Positions 50,145-58,239 of a stretch of 64,000 bases of DNA are shown piece after piece. Below the pieces are notes generated by a model. The model ran no database searches, had not been told where the DNA came from, and was given only the letters and a program-made list of their open reading frames with translations. The stretch covers positions 1,178,001 to 1,242,000 of the forward strand of contig CAVSJI010000001.1 of the NCBI GenBank assembly GCA_963728365.1, given 5' to 3'. Numbering within the stretch: position 1 is the stretch's first letter; each line of letters opens with the position of its first letter. Source of the stretch: VRUE01 sp963728365 (lineage in GTDB: Bacteria; Actinomycetota; Thermoleophilia; Solirubrobacterales; 70-9). Both the position numbers and the translations under genes were made by a program.

Positions 50145-52868
50145 TCAATGCATCGCTTCTCGCCGCAACCACCAGCGGCGCAGCTCGTCCGAGCCCCAGA
50201 CGAGGAAGGGGAAGGGCAGCAGGATCGCCAGGTGGACGGGCGAGAGCGCCGCGGTGCCGAACAGGTCCTGCAGCGGCGGCAGGTAGATCAGCGCCGCGGC
50301 GAAGAGCAGCTCGAAGGCGATCCCGTAGAGCAGCAGCGGGTTGGAGAGGACGCCGATCTGACGCAGCGAGGCGCTGCTGGTGCGGGCGGCGAAGGCGGTG
50401 CCGACCTGGCAGGCGGTGATCCCGGCGAAGGTCATCGTCGTCGCCACCAGGTAGTCGTGGTGCAGGGCGCTGCCGCTGCCGGTCGGGTCGCCGGGCGACC
50501 AGCCGGCTGCGGTGAGCACGACGAAGAAGCCGCCGGTCACAAGCGCCGCCTCCAACAGCCCCAGCCAGAGCCAGGCGCGGGTCAGCATCGCGCGGCTGAC
50601 GATGTTCTCGCTGCGCGGCCTCGGTGGGCGGTCGACGACCCCCGGCTCGGCCGGCTCGGTGCCCAGCGCCAGTGCCGGCAGCGTCTCGGTGCCAAGGTCG
50701 ATGGCGAGGATCTGCAGCGCGGTCAGCGGCAAGGGCACCGCCCCGCCGGAGAGCGCGAAGATCAGGAAGGGGACGACCTCGGGGGTCAGGTGGGCGAAGA
50801 TGTAGGTGATGAACTTGCGGATGTTGTCGTAGACGACCCGCCCTTCCTCGATCGCCGCGACGATCGAGCTGAAGTCGTCGTCGGTGAGCACCATCGTCGC
50901 CGCCTCGCGGGCCACGTCGGTCCCCGACTCGCCCATCGCCACGCCGATGTCGGCGCGGCGCAGGGCGGGGGCGTCGTTGACCCCGTCGCCGGTCATCGCC
51001 ACCGTGTGCCCCTGCGCCTCGAGCGCGTCGATGAGGTGCAGCTTCGTCTCCGGATTGCTGCGGGCGACGATCAGCTCCGGGCTCTCGTCGAGCACGCGGT
51101 CGAGCTCGGGCTCGGCCATTGCATCGATTTCGGCGCCGCTGAGGACCGTCGGCGCCTCTCCGGCGATCCCGGCCTCGCGCGCGACGGCTGCGGCGGTCAG
51201 TCCGTGGTCACCGGTGACGACGATCACCCGCACGCCGGCTCGCCGGCAGCGCGCCACCGAAGCCGGGACCTCGGCGCGCAGCGGGTCCTCGAGCGCGATC
51301 AGGCCGACGAAGCTGAGCCCGGCCTCGGCTCGTTCGCGATCCTCCTCCCCCGACGCGCCCGCTCGGCGCTCGGCGAAGCCGAGCACCCGCATGCCGCGCC
51401 TCGCGTAGCCCTCGAACGCTTCGCGCACCGCGGCCCGATCGGCCTCGGCGAGCGGTCGGTCGCCGCCGGCGCCGCGCACTGCGGCGCAACGCTCGAGCAG
51501 CTCCAGCGGCGCCCCCTTGGCGTGCAGCCAGAGCTGGCCGCCGGGCTCCTCGTCGAGGGTCGTCATCCGCTTCAGCCGCGGGTCGAAGTGGAAGAGCGCC
51601 CGGCGCACCGCCTCGCGCTCGGCCTGCGCCGCCTCGACGTCCTCGCCGAGCCGCCCGACGGCGACCAGCAGGGCGCTCTCGCTCGGGTCGCCGCCCCGGC
51701 GCCAGCCGTCCGCCTCGCGCCGCGCCGTCGCGTTGTTGCAGCGCAGCGCCGTGCGCAGCAGGGCGGAGAACGGCTCGCCACCGGCCGCGGCGCCACCGTC
51801 CTCCCCCGGAGTCAGCTCGCCGCCGTCGGCCCAGAGCGCCCGCACGCTCATCTGCCCCTCGGTCAGGGTGCCGGTCTTGTCGGTGCAGATCACGTCGGTC
51901 GAGCCGAGCGTCTCGACCGCGGTCAGCCGCTTGACCAGCGCCCGGCGCCGCGCCATGCGGCGCACGCCGACCGCCAGCGCCAGGGTGATCGTCGGCAGCA
52001 GGCCCTCGGGGACGTTGGCGACCAGCAGGCCGATCGCGAAGGTCGCCGAGTCACCCAGCGAGAGCCCGGCGACCGCCGTGCCGATCGCGAAGAAGAGCAG
52101 GCCGGCGGCGACGGCGACGGCGGCGATCAGCAGCGCCACCCGGTTGACCTGCGCCTGCAGCGGGCTGACTTCGGTCTGCACCCGCTGGGAGAGCGCCGCG
52201 ATCCGCCCCAGCTGGGTCGCCATCCCGGTCGCGTAGACGACCGCCTCGGCCTCCCCCGCCGTGCAGAGCGTCCCCGAGAAGACGAGGTCATCGGCCTCCA
52301 GCGGGGAGGCGGCCGGGGCGCCGCGCCGCGCCGTGCGCGACACCGGCTGGGACTCGCCGGTCAGCGGCGAAGCGTCGATCTCGAGGTCGCCCTCGATCAG
52401 GCGGGCGTCGGCGGAGAGCCGGTCGCCCTCCTCGATCAGCAGCAGGTCGCCGGGGACCAGCTCGGTCGCCTCGACCTCGACCGCCTCTCCCCCGCGCCGC
52501 ACCCGCGCCCGCGGCGGCAGCAGCTCGCGCAGCGCCTCGGTGGCGCGCTCGGCCTGCAGCTCCTGGCTGAAGGCGAAAGCGGCGTTGAGCACGATCACGG
52601 CGACGATCGCCGCGCCGAGCGGGGCCACGTCGCTGAGCAGGGCAAGCACCGCCGCCATCCAAAGCAGCAACGCCAGCGGGTGGGTGAACTGCCGGGCCAG
52701 GTCGCGCAGCCTGCTCGGGCCCTCTCGGCGTTCGATCGCGTTCGGCCCGTGCTGCTCGAGCCGCCGCCGCGCCTCGCGGGCGCTGAGGCCGGCGCGCCCG
52801 GTCCCCAGGTGACGGAGGACCAGCTCCAGCCCCTCCTCGGGATCGAAGCGCGTGCCGGTCCCGTTCAC
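50145..52868 (-). CDS. P2-type cation-transporting ATPase
   Basis: 907 aa with ten predicted helices. N-terminal cation-ATPase domain (GLSAREARRRLEQHGPNAI), TGES, phosphorylation site Asp330 in VICTDKTGTLTEGQMSV, KGAPLELLE in the nucleotide domain and MTGDGVNDAPALRRADIG in the hinge. Helix 4 reads LVANVPEGLLPTITLALA, closer to the NVPEGLL of Na+/K+ pumps than to the PEGLP of calcium pumps. The transported ion is thus uncertain (calcium, sodium/potassium or other). The gene stands alone, 10 bp upstream of the PBP gene on the same strand. Confidence 0.93.
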   Translation of the reverse strand: MNGTGTRFDPEEGLELVLRHLGTGRAGLSAREARRRLEQHGPNAIERREGPSRLRDLARQFTHPLALLLWMAAVLALLSDVAPLGAAIVAVIVLNAAFAFSQELQAERATEALRELLPPRARVRRGGEAVEVEATELVPGDLLLIEEGDRLSADARLIEGDLEIDASPLTGESQPVSRTARRGAPAASPLEADDLVFSGTLCTAGEAEAVVYATGMATQLGRIAALSQRVQTEVSPLQAQVNRVALLIAAVAVAAGLLFFAIGTAVAGLSLGDSATFAIGLLVANVPEGLLPTITLALAVGVRRMARRRALVKRLTAVETLGSTDVICTDKTGTLTEGQMSVRALWADGGELTPGEDGGAAAGGEPFSALLRTALRCNNATARREADGWRRGGDPSESALLVAVGRLGEDVEAAQAEREAVRRALFHFDPRLKRMTTLDEEPGGQLWLHAKGAPLELLERCAAVRGAGGDRPLAEADRAAVREAFEGYARRGMRVLGFAERRAGASGEEDRERAEAGLSFVGLIALEDPLRAEVPASVARCRRAGVRVIVVTGDHGLTAAAVAREAGIAGEAPTVLSGAEIDAMAEPELDRVLDESPELIVARSNPETKLHLIDALEAQGHTVAMTGDGVNDAPALRRADIGVAMGESGTDVAREAATMVLTDDDFSSIVAAIEEGRVVYDNIRKFITYIFAHLTPEVVPFLIFALSGGAVPLPLTALQILAIDLGTETLPALALGTEPAEPGVVDRPPRPRSENIVSRAMLTRAWLWLGLLEAALVTGGFFVVLTAAGWSPGDPTGSGSALHHDYLVATTMTFAGITACQVGTAFAARTSSASLRQIGVLSNPLLLYGIAFELLFAAALIYLPPLQDLFGTAALSPVHLAILLPFPFLVWGSDELRRWWLRREAMH

Positions 52869-52878
52869 TGTCCGCGTC

Positions 52879-55020
52879 TCAGTGGGGGCTGGCCAGCCCG
52901 CCGCCCGCCGGCGGGGGCGCTGGGGCCGGGGTATTTTCCGGCGCCGGTTCCGGGGTGGGTTCAGGCGTCGCTTCCGCTTCGGGCGCCGCTTCGCCTTCGC
53001 CTTCGCCTTCGCCTTTGCCGCTTTCTTCTTCTTCTTCTTCGTATTCGTATTCCGATTCTTCGTATTCGCTCGACGAGGACGAAGAACCCGAGGCGTAGCC
53101 TTCGTTCAGGGCCGACAGCTCGGGCAGGCTCGACGGTTCGGGAAATTCAGGACAGTCGCCGGCGACGGCAGATTCCATGTAGGAGCGCCAGATCGGCCCC
53201 GCGGTCGGCCCGCCGAAGCCGGTCGATTCCCGCGACTGCGGGTGCCCGACCCAAACCGCAGTCGAGTAGAGCGGCGTGTAACCGACGAACCAGGCATCGG
53301 AGAGGTCCTCCGAGGTGCCGGTCTTGCCGGCCTCGGCGCCGCAGCCCATGTAGGTGTAGCCGGCGCCGGTGCCGCCGGTGATCACCGTCTCGAGGATTTT
53401 CGTCACTTCGTAGGCCTGGCCCTCGGTCAGCACCCGTTCGCCGCTGTCGGCGCTGGTTTCGTCGACGGTGCCGTCGGGGAACTCGACCCGGCTGATCGCG
53501 GTCGGGTCATGGTGGATGCCGCCGCTGGCCAGGGTCGCGTAGCCGTCGGCCTGTTCAAGCGGGGTGACGCCTTCGCGGAGGCCGCCGATCGCCTCCGCCG
53601 GTACCGATTCGAGGTGCTCTTCGATCCCCATTTCATGGGCGGTCTGGGTGACGTCCTCCGGCCCCACGTCTAGGTCGAGCTGGGCGAAGACGACGTTGAT
53701 CGAGTTGGTGGTCGCGTCGGCGACCGACATCGTGCCGCCGCCGGGCTCGTCGTTGTTGACGGTCCAGGGCGGTCCGCCGCCGGGGATCGTCAGCGTCTTC
53801 GGCGAGGTCCCGTCGTAGTAGGTGGTGTAGGGGTCGACGCCCTGCTTGATCGCGGTGGTCAGCACGTAGGGCTTGAACGAGGAGCCCGGTTGGCGGTGCG
53901 CCTGCCAGGCATAGTTGAATTCGCTTTCGCTTTCGGAGCCTTCGGTCGAGGCGAGGGCGACGATCTCCCCGTTGGACGGGTCGATCGAGGCGAGCGCCGC
54001 GGCCGGGCCACCTTCGGCGTAGCAGACGCTGCACGAATCGACCGCTTCCTGCGCGCGTTCCTGCAGTTCGGGGTCGATCGTCGTGTAGGCCTTGAGACCG
54101 CCCTTGCGCACGGTGTTGATCCCGTACTCGTCGATCAGCTCCTGCTGCACGAGGTCGAAGAGAAACGGGTCCTTGATCGCCCGGTACTTGTGCCCGGGGC
54201 TGAGGCCGAGATTGCGCCGGCGCGCTTCGCGGTATTCCTCGCCGTCGATGTAGCCCTGCTCGTGCATCGCGTCGAGGACCTCGTTGCGGCGCTGCAGGGC
54301 GGCGTGCGGGTCGAGGAAGGGGTTGTATTCGGAGGGGGCCTGGGGCAGGCCGGCGATCAGCGCCGCTTCGCGCAGCTCCAGGTCTTTGGCCGGCTTGCCG
54401 AAGTAGGTCTGCGCCGCCGCCTCGACCCCGACCGCGGTCTCTCCTTCAACCGTGCCGTATGGCGCCGTGTTGAGGTAGGCGGTGAGGATCCATTCCTTGG
54501 AGTGGGCTTCCTCCTCTTCGACCGCGAGATGCGCTTCGCGGAGCTTGCGTTTCAGCGTGTCTTCGGGGTTCTGGATGTAGAGGTTGCGGACCAGCTGCTG
54601 GGTGATCGTCGAGGCGCCCTGCACCGGCTGGCCGCCCGCCAGCGCGTCCTTCCATACGGCGCGGATGATCCCGGTCGGATCGAGCGCCCCGTGGTCGAAG
54701 TAGTTCTTGTCCTCGATCGCCACGGTCGCGTCGCGCAGCACCTGCGGCATCGAGCTGCCGGGCACCGGCTGGCGGATGTTTTCGGACTGGATGAAGCCGA
54801 TCAGGCTGCCGTCCTTGGCGTAGATCGCCGAGGAGCGCCCCTTCTGGACCGGTTTGAGGCTGGAGAGCGGCGGCGCCGACTCATAGGTGCTGACCGCCCA
54901 GCCGCCGGCGATCCCGCTGGCGACCGCGGCGACGACTCCCAGGATCCCCAGGGGGACCAGGACCTTTCTCCACTTCGAGGTATGCGACCTGCGTCTCCGC
55001 CGTCGCGAGCGGCGCGCCAT
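52879..55020 (-). CDS. Class A penicillin-binding protein (bifunctional transglycosylase/transpeptidase)
   Basis: 713 aa. A basic N-terminus and one membrane helix (residues about 20-44) are followed by a GT51 glycosyltransferase domain (ATVAIEDKNYFDHGALDP; QGASTITQQLVRNLY; LREAALIAGLPQAPSEYNPF) and a transpeptidase domain with SxxK in RQPGSSFKPYVL, SxN in TTNSIN and KTG in AGKTGTSEDLSDAWFVGYTP. The C-terminal 95 residues are low-complexity: a Ser run, a Glu/Tyr-rich acidic stretch and a Pro/Glu/Ala tail. It builds and cross-links peptidoglycan outside the membrane. Confidence 0.95.
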   Translation of the reverse strand: MARRSRRRRRRSHTSKWRKVLVPLGILGVVAAVASGIAGGWAVSTYESAPPLSSLKPVQKGRSSAIYAKDGSLIGFIQSENIRQPVPGSSMPQVLRDATVAIEDKNYFDHGALDPTGIIRAVWKDALAGGQPVQGASTITQQLVRNLYIQNPEDTLKRKLREAHLAVEEEEAHSKEWILTAYLNTAPYGTVEGETAVGVEAAAQTYFGKPAKDLELREAALIAGLPQAPSEYNPFLDPHAALQRRNEVLDAMHEQGYIDGEEYREARRRNLGLSPGHKYRAIKDPFLFDLVQQELIDEYGINTVRKGGLKAYTTIDPELQERAQEAVDSCSVCYAEGGPAAALASIDPSNGEIVALASTEGSESESEFNYAWQAHRQPGSSFKPYVLTTAIKQGVDPYTTYYDGTSPKTLTIPGGGPPWTVNNDEPGGGTMSVADATTNSINVVFAQLDLDVGPEDVTQTAHEMGIEEHLESVPAEAIGGLREGVTPLEQADGYATLASGGIHHDPTAISRVEFPDGTVDETSADSGERVLTEGQAYEVTKILETVITGGTGAGYTYMGCGAEAGKTGTSEDLSDAWFVGYTPLYSTAVWVGHPQSRESTGFGGPTAGPIWRSYMESAVAGDCPEFPEPSSLPELSALNEGYASGSSSSSSEYEESEYEYEEEEEESGKGEGEGEGEAAPEAEATPEPTPEPAPENTPAPAPPPAGGGLASPH

Positions 55021-55045
55021 TCGCTCCGAATTCTAGGCAGGCCGC

Positions 55046-55051
55046 TACTCT
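55046..55051 (+). promoter_or_regulatory. Leaderless promoter -10 (TACTCT)
   Basis: TACTCT ends 6 nt before the AUC codon at 55058 that appears to start the VOC gene. There is no ribosome binding site. The spacing matches the other leaderless starts in this window. Confidence 0.4.
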
Positions 55052-55057
55052 GGATCG

Positions 55058-55438
55058 ATCGCGCCGCGATTCCTGCACACTTGCTACCGGATTGGCGACA
55101 TCGACCGCTCGGTCGCCTTCTACGAGAAGCTCGGCTTCGAAGTGGCCGGCAAGATGCCGATCGGCGACGAGGCGATCAACGTCTTCATGAACCTCCCCGG
55201 CGAGGACCCGGTCCTCGAGCTGACCTACAACCACGGGGTCACCGACTACGAGCACGGCACCGGCTACAACCACATCGCCCTGGCCGTAGACGACCTCGAC
55301 GCGACGATCGCGTCCCTCGCCGCCGAAGGCGTCGACCCCGAAAAGCCCCCCTACCGCCCCGGCGGCCGCACCGAGGGCCACCGAATCTGCTTCTACCGCG
55401 ACCCCGACGGCTACCGCATCGAGCTGATCGGGGGGTAG
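55058..55438 (+). CDS. VOC-family protein (glyoxalase I-like), apparent AUC start
   Basis: 126 aa if it begins at AUC 55058 (then APRFLHTCYRIGDIDRSVAF). The fold is that of lactoylglutathione lyase: HTCYRIGDIDRSVAFYEKL at the N-terminus, NVFMNLPGEDPVLELTYNHG in the middle and GYNHIALAVDDLDA plus FYRDPDGYRIELI at the end, with candidate metal ligands His in HTC, Glu in LELTY, His in YNHIA and Glu in RIELI. No ATG, GTG or TTG lies between the upstream in-frame stop (55034) and a GTG at 55142, which would delete the first 28 residues including a metal ligand. It may detoxify methylglyoxal with a thiol cofactor. Confidence 0.75.
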   Translation: MAPRFLHTCYRIGDIDRSVAFYEKLGFEVAGKMPIGDEAINVFMNLPGEDPVLELTYNHGVTDYEHGTGYNHIALAVDDLDATIASLAAEGVDPEKPPYRPGGRTEGHRICFYRDPDGYRIELIGG

Positions 55439-55478
55439 GCGCCTCCGCGGTTGACGCGGCGGCGCATTGGCGCGATGC

Positions 55479-55818
55479 TGGTCTGGCAACTCCCAGTCCC
55501 GCATCCAGGAGGAGAAAGATGATCTGCGCTCTTACCGCCCGCACGCTGAAGCCGGGCGCCTACGACCAGTTCCGCGAGGCGTTCATGAGCGGCATGGAGG
55601 GCGAGCCGCCACCCGGCTTCACCCGCTTCAACATGCTGCGCAACGCCGAGAACCCCGACGAGGTGATCACCTTCGGCTTCTTCGACGGCACCCCCGAGCA
55701 GCTGCGCGAGGTCGCCGGCAACGAGGGCTACCAGGAGCAGCTCGACCGCATCGCCCCCTTCGTCGACTCGGTCGGCGCCGACGGCCTCTACGAGATCGTC
55801 GAGGAGCGGACCCCGTAG
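55479..55818 (+). repeat. 340-bp direct repeat, left copy
   Basis: Positions 55479-55818 and 63401-63740 are identical except for one base (T at 55530, A at 63452; both give Ala). They contain the upstream region, ribosome binding site and entire 99-aa gene. The sequences differ immediately outside. The pair flanks the mobile island. Confidence 0.95.
55519..55818 (+). CDS. Hypothetical ABM-like (dimeric alpha/beta barrel) protein, copy 1
   Basis: 99 aa with strong ribosome binding site GGAGGAG 7 nt upstream. It begins MICALTARTLKPGAYDQFRE and contains PPGFTRFNMLRNAENPDEVI and FGFFDGTPEQLREV. The length and the pattern strand-helix-strand-strand-helix fit a ferredoxin-like fold of the antibiotic biosynthesis monooxygenase superfamily, but no catalytic residues are certain. 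The protein is identical to copy 2. It follows the VOC gene by 80 bp. Confidence 0.85.
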   Translation: MICALTARTLKPGAYDQFREAFMSGMEGEPPPGFTRFNMLRNAENPDEVITFGFFDGTPEQLREVAGNEGYQEQLDRIAPFVDSVGADGLYEIVEERTP

Positions 55819-55861
55819 GGACCCGCTCTCTGGGCGGGTGGTTGCATGAAATGACCACTTG

Positions 55862-55902
55862 ATGGGCATAATATGACCGGTTGGTGGTCAATTTATGCCC
55901 AT
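55862..55902. promoter_or_regulatory. Inverted-repeat operator overlapping the start of the DUF4143 ATPase gene
   Basis: ATGGGCATAATATGACC (55862-55878) and GGTCAATTTATGCCCAT (55886-55902) are reverse complements except at two positions, with a 7-nt spacer. The left arm contains CATAAT, a good -10, and the right arm covers the ATG codons at 55895 and 55901. A dimeric regulator, perhaps the ATPase itself, could bind here. A related palindrome without a gene is at 63748-63804. Confidence 0.6.
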
Positions 55903-57133
55903 GCCCACACGCCGTGAAATAACGCCCCGCCTGCTCGAAGCGCTCGCAGATACGCCTGCTGTGATGCTGGTCGGGCCGCGACAGGCGGGCAAGAGCACGC
56001 TCGTCAGGGAGATCGCGGAGGGTCCTCACCCCGCGCGCTACGTCAGCCTCGATGACCTACGCAGCCTCTCCGCCGCACGCGAGGACCCGGTTCGCTTCGT
56101 GGAAGGCGGCGAGGAGGCACTCGTCATCGACGAGATCCAGCGGGCGCCGGAGCTGCTGCTGCCGATCAAGGCGGCGATCGACCGCGACCGGCGCCCCGGG
56201 CGGTTCATCCTCACCGGCTCGGCGCAGGTGATGCTGCTGCCGAAAGTCTCCGAGTCGCTCGCCGGCCGCGTCGAGGTGCGCACCCTCTGGCCGTTTTCCC
56301 AAGCCGAGATCGAAGGAAGCGAAGGGCGGATCGTCGAGTGCCTGCTTCAGGCGGGCGATCGACCGCCGGCCGCGCCCGCGATCTCGCGGCAAGACCTCGT
56401 CGAGCGGATCGCCCGCGGCGGCTTTCCCGAGGCGGTGACCCGCAGCGCCGCGCGGCGCGAGGAGTGGATCGACTCCTACCTCACCGCGATCGTGCAGCGT
56501 GATCTCCACGACCTGGCCAACATCGAGCGGCTCGCCGAGGTCCCGGCGATCCTCGCCTCGCTCGCCTCTCGGGTGCGCGCCCCGCTCAACAAGGTCGAGG
56601 TGAGCAGCTCGGTCGGCATCCCGCGCACTTCACTGGACCGCTACCTGACCCTGCTCGAACACGTCTTCCTCGTCCGGCGACTGCCCGCCTGGCACAACAA
56701 CCGCGTCAAGCAGATCACCAAGTCGCCCAAGCTCCTGGTCGCCGACTCGGCCGTTCTGGCTCGTCTGCTTCGGGCAGGCGAGCGGCGACTCGCCGAGGAC
56801 GGCCCGCTGCTCGGCAGCGCGCTCAAGTGCTTCGTCGGCATGGAGCTCGCCAAGCGGATCGCCGCCTCCCCGCGCCGCTCCACGCTGATGCACATGCGCA
56901 CCGCCAGGGGGGCCGAGATCGACTTCGTCGTCGAAGGCCCCGACGGCGGCGTGACGGGCGTCGAGGTCAAGGCGTCGACGACCGTTCGCGGCGAGGACTT
57001 CCGCCACCTGGCCGCGCTCCGCGACCGGCTCGGCGACCGCTTCACCAAGGGCGTGGTGCTCTACCCCGGCGCCGAGCGCCTCCCCTTCGGCGACCGCCTC
57101 GAAGCCTGGCCGCTGGCCACGCTCTGGACCTGA
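55895..57133 (+). CDS. DUF4143 (AAA_14) ATP-binding protein
   Basis: 412 aa. Walker A is GPRQAGKST (residues 27-35) in an AAA_14 domain with a Walker B-like EEALVIDEIQRAPELL and sensor RFILTGSAQ. The C-terminal half is DUF4143 (SYLTAIVQRDLHDLANIERL; SVGIPRTSLDRYLTLLEHVF; GAEIDFVVEGPDGGVTGVEV), which ends in a restriction-endonuclease-like EID...EVK motif (ID-x-VVE...GVEVK). Function unknown; such genes are scattered, often in variable islands. Start either 55895 or 55901. No partner gene is adjacent. Confidence 0.9.
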   Translation: MPMPTRREITPRLLEALADTPAVMLVGPRQAGKSTLVREIAEGPHPARYVSLDDLRSLSAAREDPVRFVEGGEEALVIDEIQRAPELLLPIKAAIDRDRRPGRFILTGSAQVMLLPKVSESLAGRVEVRTLWPFSQAEIEGSEGRIVECLLQAGDRPPAAPAISRQDLVERIARGGFPEAVTRSAARREEWIDSYLTAIVQRDLHDLANIERLAEVPAILASLASRVRAPLNKVEVSSSVGIPRTSLDRYLTLLEHVFLVRRLPAWHNNRVKQITKSPKLLVADSAVLARLLRAGERRLAEDGPLLGSALKCFVGMELAKRIAASPRRSTLMHMRTARGAEIDFVVEGPDGGVTGVEVKASTTVRGEDFRHLAALRDRLGDRFTKGVVLYPGAERLPFGDRLEAWPLATLWT

Positions 57134-57163
57134 GCCCTATCCCCCAGCCAACAAAGCGAACGC

Positions 57164-57499
57164 ATGTGCGTCTGGGTCAGAGACAGAAACGCGATCGAGT
57201 GGATCGAGTCAACTTGGAATCCGGTGATCGGCTGCGCACAGGTCTCCACCGGCTGCGCCCACTGCCATGCGAAGACCTTGCCGAACGGTGGCGTGGTGTG
57301 CCTGGCCACCCTACGAGCAGGGCTTCGAGCTAAAGCTGTGGCCAAAACGCCTCGATCAGCCGATTCGGTGAAGACGGACGCGAGTGATCCTCGTCAATTC
57401 GATGAGCGACCTCTTTCACGAGGACATTCCCGAGCGTTCATCAAGGAGGTCTTCCGCGTGATGGGAGCAACCCACTGGCACGTCTTTCAGGTCCTCACG
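57164..57499 (+). pseudogene. Frameshifted DUF5131 (phage Gp37/Gp68-like) gene
   Basis: The start IEWIESTWNPVIGCAQVSTG followed by CAHCHAKT matches the CxxxSxGCxxCYA radical-SAM-like N-terminus of DUF5131. Two more in-order blocks are in other frames: ERWRGVPGHPYEQGFELKLW followed by PKRLDQPI (around 57285-57360) and RVILVNSMSDLFHEDIPE (57382-57435), then FIKEVFRVMGATHWHVFQVL (57440-57496) back in the first frame. At least two frameshifts and an internal stop separate them; the 3' end is replaced by IS66 sequence. Confidence 0.75.
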
Positions 57500-58158
57500 G
57501 GCACGCCTTCGAGGGCTGCGAGGAGCGGCTCGGCACACCACTCGCCCAGGTATGGGAGCTGCCACCGATCGCCCTGCTGATCGCAGAGCATCGCCGCCAC
57601 CGGCTGTTGTGCCCTGCCTGTGGCGCCGGGCAACCGGCCGAGCTGCCCGCCATCTCCCTCGGCGCGGTCGACCGGACGATCATGCGGATGAGCGCCGCCC
57701 TCGCCGACCCCTGGGCGGAGCTGGCGCAGGCGGTGCGCGAAGCCGAGGCCGTGCATGCCGACGAGACAGGCTGGCGCCTGGGGCCGGCGCAGCAGTGACT
57801 GTGGCTCGCCGCGACCTCGCTCTATGCCTGCTACCGGATCGACCCCTCGCGCGGGCAGGCCGCGGCAAAGGAGCTGCTCGGCGAGGACTTCGGCGGGATC
57901 GCGGTCACAGGCGCGGAATGGGACTCCTGGAGATATCGCGCGAGGTCTTTGCCGCCCACCGCATCTACCTCGAGTAAAATCATGACCTGGACTGGCTGGC
58001 CGCCGAGCTGGCGCCGTTGCGCGATCGCCTCCACGCCCTGCTTGAGCAGGGCGCCCGCGCTCACAACCGCCGCGAGCGTCGCTTCTGCGCCGGGCTCTTG
58101 GCCGAAGAGCAAGCGCTTTGGACCTTCTGCGAGGTGCCCGGCATCGACCCGACGAATT
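57500..58158 (+). pseudogene. Degenerate IS66-family transposase fragment
   Basis: Reading shifts between frames and passes an internal stop at 57796. Blocks in order are CEERLGTPLAQVWELPPIAL, EHRRHRLLCPACGAGQPAEL, then after a deletion GAVDRTIMRMSAALADPWAE, EAVHADETGWRLG, RGQAAAKELLGEDFGGIAVT and ALLEQGARAHNRRERRFCAG, LWTFCEVPGIDPTN. These match the central and C-terminal parts of IS66 transposases (the DETGW block carries a catalytic Asp). It is clearly non-functional. Confidence 0.8.
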
Positions 58159-58239
58159 ATGCCGATGTCCTGGTTATGCCGATGTTGGCCGCGGGGGCGG
58201 CTGTTGCGACGAGGATCAGACTCTGGGGGTTCGGGATAA

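Noticed and set aside
50148..53381. 1077-codon open frame on the plus strand
   Set aside because: It is exactly antisense to the P-type ATPase and part of the PBP gene, made of Arg/Gly/His-rich low-complexity residues without motifs; long antisense frames are expected at this GC content.
53890..55818. 642-codon open frame on the plus strand covering the VOC and ABM-like genes
   Set aside because: Mostly antisense of the PBP gene; only its last 100 codons, from the ATG at 55519, are a real gene.
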